DNA from: Paenacidovorax caeni
Lineage (GTDB): Bacteria; Pseudomonadota; Gammaproteobacteria; Burkholderiales; Burkholderiaceae_C
NCBI RefSeq assembly: GCF_001298675.1
Contig: NZ_CYIG01000019.1
Coordinates: 1-64,000, forward strand
Length of the DNA stretch: 64,000 nucleotides
Direction of reading: 5' to 3'
Shown: positions 36,797-46,436 of the stretch, piece by piece
Layout: every line of letters starts with the position of its first letter
How positions within the stretch are numbered: the first letter of the stretch is position 1
Notes under the pieces: model-generated
Told to the model about the DNA's origin: nothing
Databases searched by the model: none
Seen by the model: only the letters and a program-made list of their open reading frames with translations
Made by a program: the position numbers and the translations under genes

Positions 36797-37435
36797 TCAG
36801 CGCTGTGCGGATTTCGGTGTATCGAAAGTGGCATTGCGCAGAAAACCTGCCGGCATTTGCAGGTTCGTGGCGCCATGGTACTGCCGGTGCGCCGCCACCA
36901 GCTCATCCAGCCGTGGGTCGCGCAGCATCACCTGTGCGCCAGGCTGTGTGCCATCCCCCTCGGCAGCAACTGCCACCATGGGAGCAGGAACGGCGGCGGG
37001 GGCAGACTGCGCCGGCGCCGCTGCCGCCAGCTGCCCATCCAGCGCCGCATCATCACGCAACCCCATGGCCGCGTTCCAACCAATGGCCGACACTGCTGCC
37101 AGCGAGGCGAAGCCGGCAACCATTTTCCAGCGAAACACCGAAACATTGGCAGCTGGTACTTGTTCGCGCCGTACCACCTGCTGCTGCGGCGCGGGCTGGG
37201 GTTGCGGCAACGGCTCCTGGGCCATGCGTGCGCGCACGGCAGACAACAGGTCGTTGCGGCCATGGTGAACCATCTCAGGGGAGCGCAGCACATCACCCAC
37301 GAGGTGGTACATGGCCCAGGTCGCATGGCCCTCAGGGGTGGCAGCAGCGGCTATGGCCTGGGCGAATTCGTCGCCCTGCAATTGCCCGTCGGCCAGGGCC
37401 GACAGTTGTTCGCGTTGTTTCAGTTCATCGTTCAT
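36797..37435 (-). CDS. rseA: Anti-sigma-E factor RseA/MucA
   Basis: Membrane anti-sigma factor that holds RpoE inactive until proteolysis. The N-terminal cytoplasmic domain begins MNDELKQREQLSALADGQL, with the typical LSALxDGEL-like phrase; a transmembrane helix is at about 103-125 (WKMVAGFASLAAVSAIGWNA), and the rest is periplasmic. The start at 37435 matches the family; an in-frame ATG nine bases upstream is also possible. It has 212 residues. It is 23 bp downstream of rpoE. rseB, often next in other species, is not present here: degP follows directly. Confidence 0.9.
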   Translation of the reverse strand: MNDELKQREQLSALADGQLQGDEFAQAIAAAATPEGHATWAMYHLVGDVLRSPEMVHHGRNDLLSAVRARMAQEPLPQPQPAPQQQVVRREQVPAANVSVFRWKMVAGFASLAAVSAIGWNAAMGLRDDAALDGQLAAAAPAQSAPAAVPAPMVAVAAEGDGTQPGAQVMLRDPRLDELVAAHRQYHGATNLQMPAGFLRNATFDTPKSAQR

Positions 37436-37458
37436 GGCATACACCTCAGCGTAACGCC

Positions 37459-38091
37459 CTACCAGCGCTTGCCGGACTGCTTGTCCAGCAAAGGCTTGAC
37501 ACGTTGCGAAATGGCCTCGCGGGCCCGAAAAATCCGAGAACGCACGGTTCCAATGGGACAGTCCATGGCTGCAGCGATTTCGTCATAGCTCAGGCCCTCG
37601 ATTTCGCGCAGCGTGACCGCTTGGCGCAATTCTTCGGGCAAGGCCTCCATCGCAGCATTCACCGCCGCTGCAATTTCCTGGGCTGCCAGTACCGTTTCCG
37701 GCGTTTCGTCGCTGGTTAGTTCCACGCCGAGGCTGGAAGTTTCATCGTCATCATCACTGCCGCCACGCAATGCACTTTCCGTAATGACCGGGTTACGCCG
37801 CAAGTCCACCAACGCTTTCTTGGCCGTGTTCACGGCAATGCGGTAGAGCCAGGTGTAAAACTGCGCCTCACCACGGAACTGGTGCAGCGCCCGGTAGGCA
37901 CGGATGAAAGTTTCCTGGGCGATGTCCTGCACCAAGTCGGTGTCACGCACCATGCGTGCAATCAGACGTTCGATGCGGCGTTGGTATTTGAGCACCAGCA
38001 ACTCGAAAGCCCGCTGGTCACCGGCCACGGTGCGCTCCACCAGTTGCAGATCGCTGTCGGGGCTGGCCGGCGTGGGGGGAGAAGCTGTCAT
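37459..38091 (-). CDS. rpoE: RNA polymerase sigma-E factor
   Basis: ECF sigma factor (RpoE/AlgU group) for the envelope stress response. The 210-residue protein has region 2 with VQDIAQETFIRAYRALHQFR and FYTWLYRIAVNTAKK and region 4 with LREIEGLSYDEIAAAMDCPIGTVRSRIFRAR. An acidic insert, GGSDDDDETSS, lies between the regions. It is followed by its presumed anti-sigma factor. It lies 15 bp after a small membrane protein gene and downstream of fabF, the arrangement seen in many Burkholderiales. Confidence 0.95.
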   Translation of the reverse strand: MTASPPTPASPDSDLQLVERTVAGDQRAFELLVLKYQRRIERLIARMVRDTDLVQDIAQETFIRAYRALHQFRGEAQFYTWLYRIAVNTAKKALVDLRRNPVITESALRGGSDDDDETSSLGVELTSDETPETVLAAQEIAAAVNAAMEALPEELRQAVTLREIEGLSYDEIAAAMDCPIGTVRSRIFRAREAISQRVKPLLDKQSGKRW

Positions 38092-38106
38092 GAAAAGGCT
38101 GTCGAG

Positions 38107-38574
38107 TCAGGAGGTATCGGTGGGTTGGGCTGGCCCGGCATCCAGTCTGGGGCGGGAATATACCGCACGGCGTAAATCCATCCAGCACGCGCTATGCGTG
38201 TGGCGCTCCACCCAGATCCAATGCCCCGCATACCCCTCACCGCACAGCGAGAGCAACATGCGGGCCTGGGCATCCATGTGCACCCGCAAGAGCCCAGCAA
38301 ACGGCGGCTGGCCGGGAATTTCAAGGAACCACGTGGTGCCATCCCACACCAAGACGCCCTGCGGCAATTGGTACACGAAGTGCAGCGCCACACCCGTACA
38401 TGCCAGCCACAACAACACAGCGCCCGCCAGCGCGAAAGCCGAGGGCGATGCACCTGCGCGCGACCAACCGAGCAGAACCAAACCTCCGGCCACCGCCACG
38501 CCGAGCACGCCACACCACAAGAAGCGGCTGCGCCGGACCTGAAAACGCAGGGCGGGAGCGTTGTACGAGGGCAT
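38107..38574 (-). CDS. Hypothetical membrane protein between fabF and rpoE
   Basis: A 155-residue protein not assigned to a family. Two hydrophobic segments are near residues 18-38 and 47-67, followed by a soluble C-terminal part with VWDGTTWFLEIP and CWMDLRRAVYSRP. The Trp-rich pattern resembles the small toxin/accessory-type proteins often found upstream of rpoE in Burkholderiales, but I cannot name a function. The tight spacing (37 bp after fabF, 15 bp before rpoE) suggests co-transcription with rpoE. Confidence 0.75.
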   Translation of the reverse strand: MPSYNAPALRFQVRRSRFLWCGVLGVAVAGGLVLLGWSRAGASPSAFALAGAVLLWLACTGVALHFVYQLPQGVLVWDGTTWFLEIPGQPPFAGLLRVHMDAQARMLLSLCGEGYAGHWIWVERHTHSACWMDLRRAVYSRPRLDAGPAQPTDTS

Positions 38575-38611
38575 CCAGCGCGGCGGCTACGCGCAATGCG
38601 CTTGGATTTAC

Positions 38612-39856
38612 TTAGACCCGCTTGAAGACCAGCGAGCCGTTGGTTCCGCCGAAGCCGAAATTGTTCTTCAGCGCCACATCAATCTGCAGATCACGTGCAG
38701 TGTTAGCGCAGTAGTCCAGGTCACACTCCGGATCCTGGTTGAACAAGTTGATCGTTGGCGGCACCTTCTGGTGGTGCAGGGCCAACACGGTGAACACACT
38801 TTCGATGCCACCGGCACCACCCAGCAGGTGGCCGGTCATCGACTTGGTGGAACTTACCACCGTCTTATGGGCATGGTCGCCCAGCGCTGCCTTGATGGCA
38901 TTGGTCTCGTTCACATCGCCCAGCGGCGTGGACGTCCCATGAGCATTCAGGTAGTCAATCTGGTCGGCATTGATACCGGCATTACGCATCGCACTCAGCA
39001 TGGCACGGCGCGGACCATCCATGCTCGGCGCTGTCATATGGCCAGCATCTGCGCTCATGCCATAACCTGCCAATTCGGCATAGATTCTGGCGCCGCGCGC
39101 CTTGGCATGCTCGTATTCCTCCAGGACCACTACGCCCGCACCCTCGCCAAGGACGAATCCGTCACGGTCCTTGTCCCACGGGCGAGAAGCCGTCTTGGGG
39201 TCGTCATTGCGCGTGGACAGGGCACGCATGGCAGCAAAGCCACCAACGCCCAGGGGAGACACCGTGGACTCCGTGCCTCCGGCGACGACGACGTCCGCAT
39301 CGCCGTACTCAATCATGCGCCCCGCCTCGCCGATGCAATGCAGGCCTGTGGTGCACGCCGTCACCACCGAAAGGTTGGGGCCCTTGAAGCCAAAGCGCAT
39401 GGAAACATGTCCCGCCACCATGTTGATGATGGAGGCCGGGACGAAGAACGGTGTAATGCGGCGGGGGCCGCGCGACACCAGTTCCGCATGGGTATTCTCG
39501 ATCAGGGGCAAGCCCCCGATGCCCGAGCCGATCACGCAGCCGATGCGTACGGCCTGCTCTTCCGAAAGCGACTCCCCAGTGGGCAGCCCCGCATCCTGCA
39601 CCGCCTGGGCGGCTGCTGCGATGCCGAAATGGATGAACGCATCCATCGCGCGCGCATCTTTGGCGCTGATGTACGACTCCAGATCGAACCCCTTGACCTC
39701 GCCCGCGATCTTGCAAGCGAAGTTCGACGCATCGAACTTGGTGATAAGGTCAATGCCGGACTGGCCGGCAAGGAGGTTGGCCCAGGCGCTCTCCACGGTA
39801 TTACCCACGGGACTGATGCAACCCAGGCCGGTCACGACAACGCGACGACGGCTCAT
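38612..39856 (-). CDS. fabF: Beta-ketoacyl-ACP synthase II
   Basis: Elongating condensing enzyme of type II fatty-acid synthesis. The 414-residue thiolase fold has the active-site Cys168 in TACTTGLHC and the two catalytic histidines in [11 protein letters not shown] and [12 protein letters not shown]. Length and motifs are normal. It follows acpP by 46 bp, the standard fabG-acpP-fabF order, and ends 37 bp before the small membrane protein gene. Confidence 0.97.
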   Translation of the reverse strand: MSRRRVVVTGLGCISPVGNTVESAWANLLAGQSGIDLITKFDASNFACKIAGEVKGFDLESYISAKDARAMDAFIHFGIAAAAQAVQDAGLPTGESLSEEQAVRIGCVIGSGIGGLPLIENTHAELVSRGPRRITPFFVPASIINMVAGHVSMRFGFKGPNLSVVTACTTGLHCIGEAGRMIEYGDADVVVAGGTESTVSPLGVGGFAAMRALSTRNDDPKTASRPWDKDRDGFVLGEGAGVVVLEEYEHAKARGARIYAELAGYGMSADAGHMTAPSMDGPRRAMLSAMRNAGINADQIDYLNAHGTSTPLGDVNETNAIKAALGDHAHKTVVSSTKSMTGHLLGGAGGIESVFTVLALHHQKVPPTINLFNQDPECDLDYCANTARDLQIDVALKNNFGFGGTNGSLVFKRV

Positions 39857-39902
39857 GCGTTCAAAACCTTCTGATGATCGCTCGGGACGGCAAAAGGCCG
39901 CC

Positions 39903-40232
<330 letters not shown>

Positions 40233-40246
40233 TTAACTTGTGCTAA

Positions 40247-40987
40247 TTACATGTACATGCCGCCATTGACATGCAACTCCTGCCCTGTCACGTAGCCTGC
40301 ACCCTCCGATGCCAGGTACGCGACGGCGTGCGCGATGTCCGATGGCTTGCCCATATGGCCCAGTGGGATCTGGGCATTCAGTGCTTTTTGCTGCTCTTCG
40401 GGCAACTGCGCGGTCATGTCAGTGACGATAAAGCCGGGCGCCACACAGTTCACCGTGATCCCGCGGCTGCCCAACTCGCGCGCCAGAGCGCGCGTCATCC
40501 CCGCAACGCCGGCCTTGGCGGCAGCGTAGTTGGCTTGCCCCGGATTACCCGAAGCACCCACAACGCTGGTGATACTGATGATGCGACCAAAGCGCTGCTT
40601 CATCATCGGCCGGATGGCGGCACGGCTGGTGCGAAACACCGCCTTGAGGTTGGTGTCGAGCACGGCATCCCAGTCGTCGTCTTTCATGCGCATGGCGAGC
40701 GTGTCCCGTGTGATGCCCGCATTGTTCACCAGCACATGCAGACCGCCCTGGGTCTTGACGACCTCGTCGATCAACGCCTCGGTGGCAGCGCTATCGTTCA
40801 CATCGAGTCTGGCGCCACGGCAACCAGCGTAGCCGGCGAGCGCCTCAGAAATGCCAGCGGCACCGGCGTCGGTGGTGGCCGTACCGACCACCTGGTAGCC
40901 TTGTCGCGCCAGCTCCAGTGCGATGGCGGCGCCAATGCCGCGCGAGGCGCCGGTGACCAGCGCAACCTTGGATGCAGAATTCGTCAT
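40247..40987 (-). CDS. fabG: 3-oxoacyl-ACP reductase
   Basis: NADPH-dependent reduction of beta-ketoacyl-ACP. The 246-residue short-chain dehydrogenase has the nucleotide-binding GASRGIG loop, NNAG, and the catalytic triad S141, Y154 and K158 (YAAAK). Its ATG overlaps the fabD stop (ATGA at 40984-40987). Confidence 0.97.
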   Translation of the reverse strand: MTNSASKVALVTGASRGIGAAIALELARQGYQVVGTATTDAGAAGISEALAGYAGCRGARLDVNDSAATEALIDEVVKTQGGLHVLVNNAGITRDTLAMRMKDDDWDAVLDTNLKAVFRTSRAAIRPMMKQRFGRIISITSVVGASGNPGQANYAAAKAGVAGMTRALARELGSRGITVNCVAPGFIVTDMTAQLPEEQQKALNAQIPLGHMGKPSDIAHAVAYLASEGAGYVTGQELHVNGGMYM

Positions 40988-41937
40988 GCGAGCAACTCCT
41001 TGGCTTCGGCCAACGTGGCCGGATCGTACAGCGCGGCACCAACCAGGCCCGCGTCAATGCGCTTGGTCAGGCCTGCCAGCACCTTGCCAGGGCCACACTC
41101 GATGAGGTGGGTCACACCACGCGCCTGCAGCGCCTGCACGCACTCGACCCAGCGCACCGGGCCGAAGGCTTGGCGGTACAGCGCGTCGCGAATGGCTTCA
41201 GGCTCCTGCACCACGGCCACATCCACGTTATTCACCACCGGGATCTGCGGCGCACCCAGGGCCACCTGAGCCAGCGCCGCGCGCAGCCTCTCGGCCGCGG
41301 GCTTCATCAGGCTGGAATGGAAAGGCGCAGACACGGGCAGGGGCAGCGCGCGCTTGGCACCTGCCGCCTTGAGGACTTCACAAGCTTTGTCGACACCGGC
41401 CTTGGTACCCGCAATCACGGTCTGAATGGGGTCGTTGAAGTTCACTGCCTCAACCACTTCGGCAGATCCCGCGCCAAACGATGCGGTCGCCTCAACACAA
41501 CCGGCAATGACCTTGGAGGACTCCAACCCGAGGATGGCGGCCATGGCGCCAGCGCCCACGGGCACAGCCTCCTGCATGGCGGCGGCACGCAAACGCACCA
41601 GCGGCGCAGCCTGGGCCAACGTCAGCACACCCGATGCCACCAGCGCGGAATACTCGCCCAGCGAATGCCCTGCCACCGCCACAGGCAGCGCGCCGCCCTG
41701 GGCACGCCACACTCGCCATGCAGCGACGCCGGCCACCAGCATCACCGGCTGGGTGTTGGTGGTCAGCGCCAGGGCCTCCTTGGGGCCGTCATGGATCAGG
41801 CGGCCGACATCTTCGCCCAGGGCATCGGACGCCTCGCGCAGCGTCTCGGCCACCACAGGATGATCGCCCCAAGCGTCCAGCATGCCCACGGACTGCGAGC
41901 CCTGCCCCGGAAACACGAATGCAAAGGATTTAGCCAT
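40984..41937 (-). CDS. fabD: Malonyl-CoA:ACP transacylase
   Basis: Loads malonyl groups onto AcpP. The 317-residue protein begins MAKSFAFVFPGQGSQ and has the nucleophile Ser92 in GHSLGEYSAL and a C-terminal PFHSSLM His motif. It is coupled to fabG. An intergenic repeat lies between fabH and fabD. Confidence 0.97.
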   Translation of the reverse strand: MAKSFAFVFPGQGSQSVGMLDAWGDHPVVAETLREASDALGEDVGRLIHDGPKEALALTTNTQPVMLVAGVAAWRVWRAQGGALPVAVAGHSLGEYSALVASGVLTLAQAAPLVRLRAAAMQEAVPVGAGAMAAILGLESSKVIAGCVEATASFGAGSAEVVEAVNFNDPIQTVIAGTKAGVDKACEVLKAAGAKRALPLPVSAPFHSSLMKPAAERLRAALAQVALGAPQIPVVNNVDVAVVQEPEAIRDALYRQAFGPVRWVECVQALQARGVTHLIECGPGKVLAGLTKRIDAGLVGAALYDPATLAEAKELLA

Positions 41938-41960
41938 TGTCTCTTCTAAGAATATGAAAG

Positions 41961-42017
41961 AAATCAGTCTCTAGCGCTTACCTGTCAAGCGCCAGCAGCT
42001 ACATTTTCAGTAGCACC
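41961..42017 (-). repeat. Intergenic repeat, copy 10 (forms the fabH 3' end)
   Basis: Minus strand: GTGCTACTGAAAATGTAGCT then GCTGGCGCTTGACAGGTAAGCGCTAGAGACTGATTT. The fabH stop codon TAG is the TAG of the repeat core, so the last codons of fabH (VLLKM) lie within the repeat. Confidence 0.75.
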
Positions 42018-42979
42018 GCTCCCCACGTGAAACCGCCGCCCACGCCTTCGAGCATGACATGCTGGCCGGGACGCACCTGCCCGCTGCGCACCGCATGGTC
42101 CAACGCCAGGGGAATCGAGGCCGCCGAGGTATTGCCGTGCTGGTCCACAGTGACTACCAGCTTCTCCAGCGGCAGCTTCAGCTTCTTGGCCGTGCCCTGC
42201 ATGATGCGGATGTTGGCCTGGTGCGGGATCAGCCAGTCGATATCAACGTCCTGCAGACCGGCCTTGTCGAGTGCTGCGCGTGCGGCTTTTTCCAGCACGC
42301 CCACGGCCAGCTTGAATACCGCCTGGCCATCCATCTTGAGCAGCGGATCACCCAGCACCCGGCCGCCCGACACGGTACCGGGCACGCAGAGAATGTCGAC
42401 GTACTTGCCATCGGCATGCAAATCGCTGGCCAGAATGCCAGGCGTATCAGAAGCCTCCAGCACTACGGCACCCGCCCCGTCACCAAACAGTACACAGGTA
42501 GTACGGTCGTTGAAGTCCAGAATGCGGCTGAACACCTCAGCGCCCACCACCAGGGCGCGGCGTGCCGATCCGGCACGAATCATGGCGTCGGCCACCGTCA
42601 GTGCATAGACGAAACCACTGCACACAGCCTGCACATCAAAAGCGGGGCAGCCATTGGCACCCAGCTTGTTCTGGAGAATGCACGCCGCCGAGGGGAACAC
42701 CATGTCCGGCGTAGACGTGGCAAAGATGATCAAATCCAGATCCTGCGCCTGGCAGCCTGCAGCCTCCAGGGCACGGCGGGAGGCTTCCAGCGCCAGATCG
42801 CTGCTCGTCACCTGGGGATCGGCGAAATGGCGCGCATGAATACCCGTACGCTCGACAATCCAGGCATCGGAGGTTTCAATGCCGCGCTGCGCCAGCTCGT
42901 TTGCAAGGTCTTGGTTAGTGACGCGGCGTGGCGGCAGATAACTGCCAGTGCCGGTGATGCGGGAATAGCGTTTGTTCAA
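41999..42979 (-). CDS. fabH: Beta-ketoacyl-ACP synthase III
   Basis: Starts fatty-acid synthesis by condensing acetyl-CoA with malonyl-ACP. The 326-residue thiolase fold has Cys120 in [12 protein letters not shown], the catalytic His in [10 protein letters not shown] and Asn in GNTSAASIP. Its ATG overlaps the plsX stop (ATGA). The final codons and stop lie in an intergenic repeat copy. Confidence 0.96.
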   Translation of the reverse strand: MNKRYSRITGTGSYLPPRRVTNQDLANELAQRGIETSDAWIVERTGIHARHFADPQVTSSDLALEASRRALEAAGCQAQDLDLIIFATSTPDMVFPSAACILQNKLGANGCPAFDVQAVCSGFVYALTVADAMIRAGSARRALVVGAEVFSRILDFNDRTTCVLFGDGAGAVVLEASDTPGILASDLHADGKYVDILCVPGTVSGGRVLGDPLLKMDGQAVFKLAVGVLEKAARAALDKAGLQDVDIDWLIPHQANIRIMQGTAKKLKLPLEKLVVTVDQHGNTSAASIPLALDHAVRSGQVRPGQHVMLEGVGGGFTWGAVLLKM

Positions 42980-44028
42980 GGCAGGGGGGCCGCCGTTGCC
43001 AGGGCAGGCTGCGCCGTGGAGGACGCCAGCAGGGGCGCCGCATGCGCAATCCGCGACCGGACACGGTCGAGCAGGTTGTTGCGGGCCGCATCATACGCGC
43101 GGTTCAGCGCCTGTTCAAAAGCCAGCGCGTCGGCCGATCCATGGCTCTTGAACACCAGTCCACGCAGCCCAAGCAGCGCCGCACCGTTGTAACGACGGTA
43201 ATCCATACGCTTCATCAGCGCAGATAGAACCGGATAAGCCACGATGGCAGCAATTTTCGTAAAGATGTTGCGCTTGAATTCCTGCTTCAACCCACCAACG
43301 ATCATCGCTGCGACGCCCTCGCTGGCCTTCAGCGCCACGTTGCCGACGAAACCGTCACACACCACGATATCCACGGTGCCTTTGAAGATGTCGTTGCCTT
43401 CCACGTTGCCTTGGAAATTCAGATCACCCGACTGGGCAGCCGCGCGCAACAGCTCGCCTGCCTTTTTGATGACTTCATTGCCCTTAATGACTTCCTCGCC
43501 AATATTGAGCAACCCCACGCTGGCGGAAGAGTCCTCCTGAAGCACGGACACCAGTGCTGCCCCCATCACAGCGAACTGCAGCAGGTGCTCGGCCGAGCAA
43601 TCAACGTTGGCCCCCAAATCGAGCACCGTGGTGGCGCGCCCCTTGTCATTGGGCATTTGGGTTGCAATCGCCGGGCGGTCGATGCCATCCAGCGTTTTCA
43701 GCAGGTAGCGCGCAATGGCCATCAGCGCACCCGTATTCCCCGCCGACACAGCTGCCGCAGCCGTGCCATCTTTGACCTGCTGAATGGCCACGCGCATGGA
43801 GGAGTCCTTCTTCCTGCGCAGCGCCACTTCCACGGGATCATCCATGCCGACGACCTCGCTGGCCGCGACCACGGTCGCGCGTTCGTGCGCGAACGCCTTC
43901 AAGCTCTCTGGCTGCCCCACGAGCAGCAAATGGGCGTCGGAATGGGTATCGAGAAACTGGCGGCACGCCGCCAACGTGACGCGGGGGCCGTGGTCGCCCC
44001 CCATGCAGTCAACTGCCAAGGTGATCAT
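42976..44028 (-). CDS. plsX: Phosphate acyltransferase PlsX
   Basis: Makes acyl-phosphate from acyl-ACP for phospholipid synthesis. The 350-residue protein starts [15 protein letters not shown] and contains [10 protein letters not shown] and [13 protein letters not shown], the family motifs. It is coupled to fabH and lies downstream of rpmF with a terminator-like hairpin in the gap. Confidence 0.96.
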   Translation of the reverse strand: MITLAVDCMGGDHGPRVTLAACRQFLDTHSDAHLLLVGQPESLKAFAHERATVVAASEVVGMDDPVEVALRRKKDSSMRVAIQQVKDGTAAAAVSAGNTGALMAIARYLLKTLDGIDRPAIATQMPNDKGRATTVLDLGANVDCSAEHLLQFAVMGAALVSVLQEDSSASVGLLNIGEEVIKGNEVIKKAGELLRAAAQSGDLNFQGNVEGNDIFKGTVDIVVCDGFVGNVALKASEGVAAMIVGGLKQEFKRNIFTKIAAIVAYPVLSALMKRMDYRRYNGAALLGLRGLVFKSHGSADALAFEQALNRAYDAARNNLLDRVRSRIAHAAPLLASSTAQPALATAAPLP

Positions 44029-44060
44029 GGGTGGCCTGGAAACTTGCCAATGCAGCGGTC

Positions 44061-44102
44061 AAAACAAAGGCCCGTGCTACATATTTCGGTAGCCACGGGC
44101 CT
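44061..44102 (-). terminator. Terminator/attenuator between rpmF and plsX
   Basis: On the minus strand AGGCCCGTG (44102-44094) pairs with CACGGGCCT (44076-44068), with an inner CTAC/GTAG extension and a T-rich tail TTTGTTTT (to 44061). It should end part of the rpmF transcript and reduce transcription into plsX-fab. Confidence 0.7.
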
Positions 44103-44121
44103 CGGACGGGCAGAGAACAGG

Positions 44122-44304
44122 TCAGGCTTCAGACTTGTTCTTCAGCACCTGACGGCCACGGTACACGCCGTTGGGGCTGATGTGGTGGCGCAGATGCGTT
44201 TCACCGGTGGTGGGCTCCACGGCGATGCCAGGCACCGTCAGGGCATTGTGCGAACGGTGCATGCCGCGCTTGGAAGGAGATTTTTTGTTTTGCTGAACAG
44301 CCAT
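44122..44304 (-). CDS. rpmF: 50S ribosomal protein L32
   Basis: A 60-residue basic ribosomal protein beginning [20 protein letters not shown], which is diagnostic for bacterial L32. The zinc-ribbon cysteines found in some L32 proteins are absent, as in many proteobacteria. It lies between yceD and plsX, the conserved context, and ends before a strong hairpin. Confidence 0.98.
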   Translation of the reverse strand: MAVQQNKKSPSKRGMHRSHNALTVPGIAVEPTTGETHLRHHISPNGVYRGRQVLKNKSEA

Positions 44305-44415
44305 GATGGCTCCTGGGTCTTAAAGGGTTGGTAAAAACGCGATTCAGCCCATTAAAGACACGAGGGGGATTCGCGCGAAGCCCTCGATTATAGCCGAATC
44401 GATTTCAGCGCTGCA

Positions 44416-44970
44416 TCAACGTTTCGAATCCTTGCCAGTGCGCAAAGCCGCCAGCGCAGCGAAGGGGTTGGGCTTTTGCGCATTGGCGTCCTCGAAATCC
44501 TCGCTTTCGGACTCCATGGGCACCGCCTCCGGACAGTGTTCATGCATGGGCACCATGGGCAGCGCCATCAGCAGCTCGTCCTCGATCAGGGCGTGCAAGT
44601 CAAACTCGCGGCTGAGCACCAGCAGGTCTTCCTCACATTCATCGTCCAATGCTTCGGCGGTGCTTTCGTCGGCCACGAAGCGGAACGAACGATCCACATC
44701 CAGCGGCACATCCACGGTACCCAAGCAGCGCTGGCAGTGCATGGGGAACATGCCATGCGCACGCAGGTGCAGCCAGATTTGGCTGGCGCTGCCCGCTGGC
44801 GCCACGAGCGTGCCCGCTGCCTCCCAGTCCACACGCAGATCGGGGTGCAGCCCCTGCGCTTCCTGGGCTAAACGATCGTAGGCGAGCAGCGATTCATGCC
44901 CTTCCAGCCGCGCGCCTGCCTGGGCGAAGGCCTTTACGTCGAGCCGACGGGGGGAAAACTCCTTGGTCAT
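44416..44970 (-). CDS. yceD: YceD family (DUF177) protein
   Basis: A 184-residue acidic protein of the DUF177 family, linked in other bacteria with 23S rRNA metabolism or accumulation. The family motif CQRCLGTVDVPLDVDRSF is present, then an acidic cluster (ALDDECEEDLLVLSREFDL) and C-terminal NPFAALAALR. The start ATG at 44970 gives the usual length; an upstream extension would overlap the divergent maf region. It lies ahead of rpmF, the usual pairing. Confidence 0.9.
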   Translation of the reverse strand: MTKEFSPRRLDVKAFAQAGARLEGHESLLAYDRLAQEAQGLHPDLRVDWEAAGTLVAPAGSASQIWLHLRAHGMFPMHCQRCLGTVDVPLDVDRSFRFVADESTAEALDDECEEDLLVLSREFDLHALIEDELLMALPMVPMHEHCPEAVPMESESEDFEDANAQKPNPFAALAALRTGKDSKR

Positions 44971-44996
44971 CGCGGCAGTGTAAGAGAATCCCGCCC

Positions 44997-45596
44997 ATGC
45001 TTGAATCACCCTCCCCGCAACGCCTGTTGGTACTCGGCTCCACCTCGCCCTACCGGCGTGAGCTGCTGCAGCGCCTTCGCCTGCCTTTTGAGACCACCGC
45101 CCCCGCTGTAGATGAGACCCCGCAACCCGGCGAAGCACCGCGTGCGCTGGCCCTGCGGCTGGCGCTCGCCAAGGCGCACGCCGTCGCTGCGCGGCACCCG
45201 CAGGCCGTCGTGATCGGATCCGACCAAGTCGCCGACCTGGCCGGGCAGCCCCTGGGCAAGCCCGGTACGCATGAACGCGCTACGGCCCAGTTGCGCCAGA
45301 TGCGCGGCCAGACTGTGGTCTTCCAAACCGCCGTGGCCGTGGTATGCCAGGCCACGGGCTTTGCACAGGTCGACCTGGCGGCGGTGAAGGTGCGCTTTCG
45401 CGACCTGACGGATGCAGAAATCGAGCGTTACCTGCGCGCCGAAACCCCTTACGACTGCGCCGGCAGCGCCAAAAGCGAGGGCCTGGGCATCAGCCTGCTC
45501 GACGCCATCGTCAGCGATGACCCGACGGCCCTGGTCGGTCTGCCCTTGATCCGCACCTGCCGCATGCTGCGCGCCGCGGGCCTGACACTGCCATGA
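44997..45596 (+). CDS. Maf-like nucleotide pyrophosphatase
   Basis: A 199-residue Maf/YceF-type nucleoside triphosphate pyrophosphatase, probably acting on non-canonical or methylated nucleotides. It begins with LVLGSTSPYRRELLQRL, and has VIGSDQVADLAG and the AETPYDCAGSAKSEGLG segment typical of the YceF subgroup. It starts 26 bp from the divergent yceD gene; its stop overlaps the start of the next gene (ATGA). Confidence 0.93.
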   Translation: MLESPSPQRLLVLGSTSPYRRELLQRLRLPFETTAPAVDETPQPGEAPRALALRLALAKAHAVAARHPQAVVIGSDQVADLAGQPLGKPGTHERATAQLRQMRGQTVVFQTAVAVVCQATGFAQVDLAAVKVRFRDLTDAEIERYLRAETPYDCAGSAKSEGLGISLLDAIVSDDPTALVGLPLIRTCRMLRAAGLTLP

Positions 45597-46363
45597 ACAC
45601 CGCAACCCGAATCGGCACACTCTATCTGGTGCCCGCGCCGCTGGACTTCGGCTGCGATACGCAAACCCCCTTGCAGGACATGCTGCCCGAAGGCACGCTG
45701 CGCAGTGCCGCACAGCTCACGCACTGGGTCTGCGAGAACGCCAAGAGCTGCCGTGCCTACCTCAAGCGCATCGACGCCCTGCACCCGCTGGCTGCGCCGC
45801 TGCAGCAGCAGCACATCACCGAACTGCCACGCGAAGTGCACAAGAAGGGCGACCACACCGGCCAGTTCAACGCCACGCCGCTCATCGCGCCGCTGCTGGC
45901 GGGCCACGACATGGGCCTGGTCAGCGAGGCCGGCATGCCCGCCGTGGCCGATCCCGGCAGCTCCGTGGTACGTGCCGCGCACGACGCAGGCGCCCGGGTG
46001 GAGCCACTGACAGGCCCGGTATCGCTGCTGCTGGCACTGGCCGCCAGCGGCCTGAATGGGCAGAACTTCGCCTTCACCGGCTACCTGCCACAAGACGCGG
46101 GCGAACGCGCCCAGCGCATCCGCCAACTGGAAGTGCTGGCACTCCAGCAGGGCCAGACGCAGCTGTTCATCGAGACGCCGTACCGCAACGCCGCGCTATG
46201 GCAAGCGTTGCTGCAGCACCTACAGCCAACCACCCGGCTGGCCCTTGCGGCCGGACTGACGCTGCCCCAGGCCCGCATGGAAAGCCGCGCCGTACGCGAT
46301 TGGCGCAAGGGCGGCACAGCGCCCGATAACCGCACCCCGGTGGTGTACGCCATTGGCCGCTGA
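45593..46363 (+). CDS. SAM-dependent methyltransferase, RsmI-like
   Basis: A 256-residue tetrapyrrole-methylase-fold protein related to RsmI. It contains GLVSEAGMPAVADPGSSVVRAAH and the FTGYLPQ loop seen in RsmI, but the N-terminus (TLYLVPAPLDFG) and overall pattern are those of the shorter paralogue common in Burkholderiales, so the rRNA 2'-O-methyltransferase activity of RsmI should not be assumed. It is translationally coupled to maf. A repeat copy fills the convergent gap with the S49 peptidase gene. Confidence 0.85.
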   Translation: MNTATRIGTLYLVPAPLDFGCDTQTPLQDMLPEGTLRSAAQLTHWVCENAKSCRAYLKRIDALHPLAAPLQQQHITELPREVHKKGDHTGQFNATPLIAPLLAGHDMGLVSEAGMPAVADPGSSVVRAAHDAGARVEPLTGPVSLLLALAASGLNGQNFAFTGYLPQDAGERAQRIRQLEVLALQQGQTQLFIETPYRNAALWQALLQHLQPTTRLALAAGLTLPQARMESRAVRDWRKGGTAPDNRTPVVYAIGR

Positions 46364-46380
46364 GGCCCTATCACTTCATT

Positions 46381-46436
46381 TTTGATAGCTGCCAGCGCTT
46401 GTCTGGAAAGGGCCAGAGGCCAATTTAACCTTAAAC
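46381..46436 (+). repeat. Intergenic repeat, copy 11
   Basis: TTGATAGCTGCCAGCGCTTG then TCTGGAAAGGGCCAGAGGCCAATTT, lying in the convergent gap and touching the stop of the S49 peptidase gene. The second hairpin here is GGCC/GGCC, against GGGCT/AGCCC in copy 5, a compensated change. Confidence 0.8.
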
